Below, in pieces: positions 1 to 4,001 of a DNA stretch of 6,741 bases (positions within the stretch are counted from its first letter, which is position 1; the number at the start of each line of letters is the position of its first letter). The notes beneath the pieces were generated by a model. That model did not search any database. It was not told where the DNA came from and saw only the letters and a list, made by a program, of their open reading frames with translations. A program made the position numbers and the translations under genes. The stretch covers positions 1 to 6,741 of the forward strand of contig CANMGM010000127.1 of NCBI GenBank assembly GCA_947497195.1. Direction: 5' to 3'. Origin of the DNA: Bacteroidota bacterium. GTDB lineage: Bacteria; Bacteroidota; Bacteroidia; M30B66.

Positions 1-2
1 TT

Positions 3-311
3 GTTGGTACGTACGGGGTTATTATTGGAAACAATTGCATTGGATTTGGATTGTATTATGCGTTTGCAGCCCTCATCATTTCATATCCTGGTCCAATTCT
101 TAAGAAAGCTTGGTTTGTACCCACGGGGATATTCTTCATAATTCTAGCAAATAGCTTCCGCGTTGTAGCATTATGCACAAAAGCCATCAATAATTCGGGT
201 TTTTCCCAAATGGAACAGCATGATTTATTCAATAATATAATTTACATTCTAATTTTTCTGCTTTGGTTTCTTTGGGTTAAAGTAATCAACAAGGAACCAA
301 ATTCTGCTTAA
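3..311 (+). CDS. Exosortase/archaeosortase family protein, C-terminal fragment (5' end outside window)
   Basis: The reading frame is open from the left edge, so the start lies outside the window; a TTG at 51 is not a credible start because the catalytic region begins before it. The visible 102 residues show the three exosortase active-site positions in order: a Cys in the NNCIGFG motif (codon 36-38), an Arg in NSFRVVAL (codon 159-161) and a His in EQHDLFN (codon 219-221). They sit among three hydrophobic stretches that look like membrane helices, with a short Lys/Glu-rich tail. Known family role: integral inner-membrane cysteine transpeptidases or proteases that process proteins carrying a PEP-CTERM-like tripartite tail. 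No candidate substrate or partner gene is visible, because the next gene is convergent. The stretch is AT-rich. The family call is firm; the subfamily (for example XrtF-like) cannot be decided from a fragment, so no symbol is given. Confidence 0.82.
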   Translation, partial: VGTYGVIIGNNCIGFGLYYAFAALIISYPGPILKKAWFVPTGIFFIILANSFRVVALCTKAINNSGFSQMEQHDLFNNIIYILIFLLWFLWVKVINKEPNSA

Positions 312-1375
312 ACATCAGCCCTGTTTTGGATGTAATTTCTCCACCGCGCAATTGTTTTAAGCATGTCATCCGGAATTTGAGAGTCAAAATGAAGTAACAT
401 TCCTTGCACAGGGTGCTTAAATCCAAGCGATTTAGCGTGAAGTGCATGCCGGGGCAGTATTTCAAAACAGTTGGAGACGAATTGCTTATATGAACTCGAC
501 GAAAGCCCCCTTAAAATCTGATCTCCACCATAGGTATCATCATTAAATAAGGGATGCCCCAAATGTTTTAGGTGAACGCGTATCTGATGCGTTCTACCTG
601 TTTCAAGCTTACATTCGATTAGATTTACATATCCTAACCTCTCGAGTACACGGTAATGCGTTACTGCATGCTTGCCTTGCGAACCATCTGGGTAAACCGT
701 AAACAATTTTCTATCCCGCATATCCCGCCCAATATGACCGGTTATAGTGCCGGCTTCCTCTTTTAGATCACCCCAAACAAGCGCTATATATGTTCGCTCA
801 GTTGTTCGCTCGAAAAACTGCCGAGCAAGATGTGCCATGGCGTATTCGTTCTTCGCCATTACCATAATCCCGGATGTATTTTTGTCGAGCCGATGCACCA
901 GTCCTGGACGTGGCTCCTTCTGCTGGTAAATTGGCACATGCTGAAAATGATACATAAGGGCATTAACTAGTGTGCCGGTATAATTGCCGTAACCAGGGTG
1001 AACTACCAATCCCGCCTGCTTATTTATTACAATAACATCCGCATCTTCATAAACAATATTCAAAGGAATATTTTCTGGTTTAAGCTCAATTTCGCGAGGC
1101 GGTTGAGCAAAAACTATCGCAATTGTATCGCCCGGTTTAACCTTGTAGTTCGACTTAACCGACTTACCATTTGCATGAATATTACCTGTATCGGCAGCGG
1201 CCTGAATGCGAGTTCGGGATGTTTTAAAAAGCCTGTTCTGAAGAAATTTATCGACACGAAGTAATTCCTGACCCTTATCTACAACAATTTTATAATGTTC
1301 AAATAATTCTTCCTGATCCTGATCTTCAGGCCCATCATTGAACAAGTCTTCTTTATCGACAAAATCAGAATTCAT
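308..1375 (-). CDS. rluD: RluA/RluD-family 23S rRNA pseudouridine synthase
   Basis: A 355-residue cytoplasmic enzyme, predicted to isomerise uridine to pseudouridine in 23S rRNA; in E. coli, RluD acts on helix 69 (positions 1911, 1915, 1917). Residues 1-28 form an acidic extension. An S4 RNA-binding domain follows (about 39-100, with LRVDKFLQNRLFKTSR), then the RluA-type catalytic domain (about 105-335). The signature HRLDKNTSG (161-169) carries the catalytic Asp164, and ETGRTHQIRVHL (258-269) is the second conserved motif. Length is slightly above E. coli RluD (326 residues), mostly through the N-terminal extension. The ATG overlaps the last 11 bases of the upstream T9SS gene, and the next internal Met is residue 142, so this start is the best choice. 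It appears to be the last gene of the operon, and its TAA overlaps the stop of the convergent exosortase gene. An RluD assignment is more likely than RluA or RluC because of the S4 domain and length, but the target uridines are not proven. Confidence 0.93.
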   Translation of the reverse strand: MNSDFVDKEDLFNDGPEDQDQEELFEHYKIVVDKGQELLRVDKFLQNRLFKTSRTRIQAAADTGNIHANGKSVKSNYKVKPGDTIAIVFAQPPREIELKPENIPLNIVYEDADVIVINKQAGLVVHPGYGNYTGTLVNALMYHFQHVPIYQQKEPRPGLVHRLDKNTSGIMVMAKNEYAMAHLARQFFERTTERTYIALVWGDLKEEAGTITGHIGRDMRDRKLFTVYPDGSQGKHAVTHYRVLERLGYVNLIECKLETGRTHQIRVHLKHLGHPLFNDDTYGGDQILRGLSSSSYKQFVSNCFEILPRHALHAKSLGFKHPVQGMLLHFDSQIPDDMLKTIARWRNYIQNRADV

Positions 1376-1616
1376 CGCCGCTCACACAAAACCGGGCACT
1401 GCCAAACCCTCCATCCTTAAACCAAACTCCGAGCACGTAAAACCCTTTACCAAGCGATCCTATATCTACCATTTCCCCCAATCTTACACCTTTCAAAACC
1501 TCTTTGCCCTGGACATCAAAAATTACCCAGTTCGCGACATTGTCACGATTCAGATTATGGAATTGAATTCGTTGGTCTGCCGGATTTGGGAATACATTTA
1601 TTTCATACCGCGACAG
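1365..1616 (-). other. T9SS type A sorting domain (C-terminal about 83 residues of the exported protein)
   Basis: Residues about 528-610 match the por-secretion C-terminal domain: YEINVFPNPA (531-540) is the hallmark opening, followed by a WVIFDVQGKEVLKG strand pair (557-570) and the GKGFYVLGVW strand (583-592). In studied Bacteroidota this beta-sandwich directs passage through the outer-membrane T9SS translocon and is then removed by the PorU-type sortase, often with attachment to A-LPS. The end is slightly unusual: instead of stopping at a basic residue soon after the last strand, it runs on as ARFCVSGDEF with a lone Cys604, and these extra codons overlap the rluD start. Confidence 0.88.
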
Positions 1617-3197
1617 GCTCCCAATGTTATCTGAACCAACAAATATATCATAAGGGTAACGCAAAACAGGTCGTATCATAAGCGTTCCTTCTGCTGCGGC
1701 ATAGGCGTACCAATTTCCATCAAAATTGTAGTAAATTCGATTGTTGTTGTTCAAATTCCTGTCGAAACCTATGTTCAATTCAGCATTGGTTGTTTGAGCC
1801 CATCCAATATAATAGGTGCCAGCAGCCAGTGGTATAGGCACATTTAGCGAAAACGTTGAAAAACTGCCAAGTCCGGAAATCTCCGGATACGTAACCTCTT
1901 GCTCATAAATTATGGAGCCGGGTTGATTTGAGCCCGCAGCCCAAACCATTAAATAAAAACTTGGCGAAGACGGGAAGGATGTACGATTGAAATGCACCTG
2001 CACCGCTTTCAGTGTATCGGCTGTCCACATTTCAAATCGTTGCGCCACGAATCCACCACCATTATTATTCAAATTAATTCGCGCTTCTGCACTTCCATCA
2101 TCAAGCGCATAATAATTGCTGAAAACCTGCTGAAAACGTATCGTATCATTTTGAAAAACATCATCTTCGGCATTATTGGTAATAAAATATTCCAAATCAT
2201 AATGCGTAGATTCTGTACCCGGATCGGCAAAAACATATTTCACTGCCTCATTCAAAACATATTCATTTCGATATGCAACCGGCCCCTGTGGATCACTCGA
2301 TACAGAATCAACTTTTTCTCCCGCAGCATTGTAATAATCAAATCCGTAATCAATTCCAACAGCCCCAAGACGCAATGAGGTTAACGAAAGATTAAAAAAC
2401 TCTAGCATGTTTTCAATCGGACTTGTTCGAAAATGCCACATAGGAGCCGACTGATATGTATCGATAATGCTGTGCGGCTCATACATATAAGCTACATCAT
2501 TCATCAGCGTATCATTCACATTCCGACCAGAATTGATTTTGATATAATCCAAGTGCCACAAATCCCAGCTTCCATTTAATTGTGCGAAATTTCGAAATCT
2601 GAATTGAAATCCGGGGCGCAAATACGCAGAATCAATAATTGGAAGCATCTTAAGCTGAAAGTCTCGGGCCAGTTGCGGGTAATCTTCACCTTTTGTACCC
2701 CAAACCCGATTCCACATCGAATCTGCAGGATTGTAAAATTCCAAAATCAGGGAGTCAATAAACTCAGGGAAATTCCCCAACCCGCCCGGCTGGTAATAGA
2801 AACTGATGTAAACCGAGTCGGAAGGAACAAGATTCCACTTGAAGGGCCTTGAAGTTAGTGTATCTGCAGAGCCCTGTGTTGCAAAATTCTCGTAAGGCTT
2901 ACCATTTTCATCTATGCCATCCAGGGTTGCAACACCAAATCCAGGAGGACGTATGGCTAGCGTAAGGTTTACAAGCGCGCTGTTATCTTCCCAAAGTCTT
3001 GTGTTCGGGCGCTTTGAATGGTATGAGAAATCCTCAAAAAAAGGTATGCTTAATGAATCTTCGTTTCGATTGAAAGAAAAGGGCTCACCTGTATTCAAAA
3101 TCAAATATTCCAAAGGAGCAATCTCCAAGCCTTGCCCATTTAACAATGCCGAAGAGGCGCTTAACGAGAAAAGTAAAATAAAAAGAAGCTTATTCAT
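1365..3197 (-). CDS. Secreted beta-sandwich protein with T9SS type A C-terminal sorting domain
   Basis: A 610-residue exported protein of unknown specific function. Residues 1-21 form a Sec signal peptide (MNKLLFILLF, then a small-residue region); cleavage before Gln22 would give the pyroglutamate N-terminus common in this phylum, with cleavage after Ala17 as the alternative. Residues about 46-225 look like a jelly-roll or MAM-like beta domain (IPFFEDFS near 51-58, WDLWHLDYIKI at 211-221). A linking beta region follows, and a second aromatic-rich beta domain covers about 380-515 (GTYYIGWAQTT at 460-470, GTLMIRP at 504-510). The T9SS sorting domain closes the protein. I see no catalytic motif, so adhesin, structural or cell-wall-associated roles all remain possible. 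It starts 9 bases after the PASTA gene; the leader there is AT-rich with only a weak GAAAG 14-18 bases upstream. Its stop lies inside the rluD start region, so the two are probably translationally coupled. Confidence 0.88.
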   Translation of the reverse strand: MNKLLFILLFSLSASSALLNGQGLEIAPLEYLILNTGEPFSFNRNEDSLSIPFFEDFSYHSKRPNTRLWEDNSALVNLTLAIRPPGFGVATLDGIDENGKPYENFATQGSADTLTSRPFKWNLVPSDSVYISFYYQPGGLGNFPEFIDSLILEFYNPADSMWNRVWGTKGEDYPQLARDFQLKMLPIIDSAYLRPGFQFRFRNFAQLNGSWDLWHLDYIKINSGRNVNDTLMNDVAYMYEPHSIIDTYQSAPMWHFRTSPIENMLEFFNLSLTSLRLGAVGIDYGFDYYNAAGEKVDSVSSDPQGPVAYRNEYVLNEAVKYVFADPGTESTHYDLEYFITNNAEDDVFQNDTIRFQQVFSNYYALDDGSAEARINLNNNGGGFVAQRFEMWTADTLKAVQVHFNRTSFPSSPSFYLMVWAAGSNQPGSIIYEQEVTYPEISGLGSFSTFSLNVPIPLAAGTYYIGWAQTTNAELNIGFDRNLNNNNRIYYNFDGNWYAYAAAEGTLMIRPVLRYPYDIFVGSDNIGSLSRYEINVFPNPADQRIQFHNLNRDNVANWVIFDVQGKEVLKGVRLGEMVDIGSLGKGFYVLGVWFKDGGFGSARFCVSGDEF

Positions 3198-3206
3198 AAT
3201 ATGTAT

Positions 3207-4001
3207 TTATCTTTCAAGCATATCCTCGTTTTCTGAAATCCAGATATTCACTTTTGCACCTTTGTACAAACCCTCATCATTGGATTCTGGATACTGCTTG
3301 TATATTTTAGCCTGCAAGGAATCAACTATTGACTTGTCGGGAAAAACAGAACCAATTAAAAGACCTGCAGACTGAAGCTCATCCCTCGCCTCAGGAACTG
3401 TCATGCCTGAAAGATCAGGAACCAGTATCAAATCCCCTTCTGCATTCTTAATGTATTCCATATCTATGGCCGCACCTTTATCAATTAATGTCCCTGGTTT
3501 GATTTCCTTGTTTCTGTAAAGCTGACGGTTAACAGGCGATTCGCTTCCTCTGACAATAATTCCGGAACTTTCAACCGGGATTCTTCTTCCGGGTTTGAGG
3601 CCAAATGCTTCTAACTCCTCACTCGCCATTTTGATCGGTAAACCCTCGAGGTTAGGCATTCTAACCTGTTCATTTTGCATCGCTTTTACGGTGAGGTATA
3701 TCACACGCCCTTCTTTAACAATCGATCCTGCATCGGGCTCTTGTTTTACAATAGTTCCTTTGGCTTCATCACCGGTCGAGGTTGAGTCAATTATCTTATA
3801 ACTAACCGAATAATCTTCAACATATTTGTCAAGATCTTTGGCGTATAAGCCCTTAAAATCGGGTACCTTAACTGAAGAATCGTGTAGCGTGTAGGAGTCC
3901 ATCAAAAAAACACATATACCCGTAAACAAAGCCACGGTTAATGATGCTGCCAATACATGCAACCAAAAAAGCCGTGTTTTTGCGAATTGCCAAAAGGTCA
4001 T
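3207..4001 (-). CDS. Membrane-anchored PASTA-domain protein (no kinase domain)
   Basis: A 264-residue protein with a short cytoplasmic N-terminus (basic residues K8, R10), one membrane helix at about 12-34, and three predicted PASTA repeats facing the periplasm: about 43-107 (VPDFKGLYAKDL, then IVKQEPDAGSIVKEG), 112-185 (MPNLEGLPIKMA, then LIDKGAAIDM) and 192-257 (VPDLSGMTVPEA, then YPESNDEGLYKGAKVNIWI). PASTA domains in Ser/Thr kinases and penicillin-binding proteins often bind muropeptides or beta-lactams; here no kinase or transpeptidase domain is present, so it may act as a peptidoglycan sensor or scaffold, which is inference. The ATG overlaps the ligase stop in the sequence ATGA, a classic translational-coupling arrangement, and no Shine-Dalgarno is visible before it. 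Co-expression with a D-Ala-D-Ala ligase supports a cell-wall role. From memory, a ddl-PASTA-RluA order recurs in Bacteroidota, but I could not check this. Confidence 0.9.
   Translation of the reverse strand: MTFWQFAKTRLFWLHVLAASLTVALFTGICVFLMDSYTLHDSSVKVPDFKGLYAKDLDKYVEDYSVSYKIIDSTSTGDEAKGTIVKQEPDAGSIVKEGRVIYLTVKAMQNEQVRMPNLEGLPIKMASEELEAFGLKPGRRIPVESSGIIVRGSESPVNRQLYRNKEIKPGTLIDKGAAIDMEYIKNAEGDLILVPDLSGMTVPEARDELQSAGLLIGSVFPDKSIVDSLQAKIYKQYPESNDEGLYKGAKVNIWISENEDMLER

Noticed and set aside
300..360. Bidirectional terminator between the exosortase and rluD genes
   Set aside because: I found no stable stem with a flanking T-run on either strand by eye.
1992..2378. A 128-residue Ile-rich plus-strand frame inside the T9SS gene
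   Set aside because: The Ile and Asn richness follows from the AT-rich complement; there is no helix pattern or start context supporting a membrane protein.
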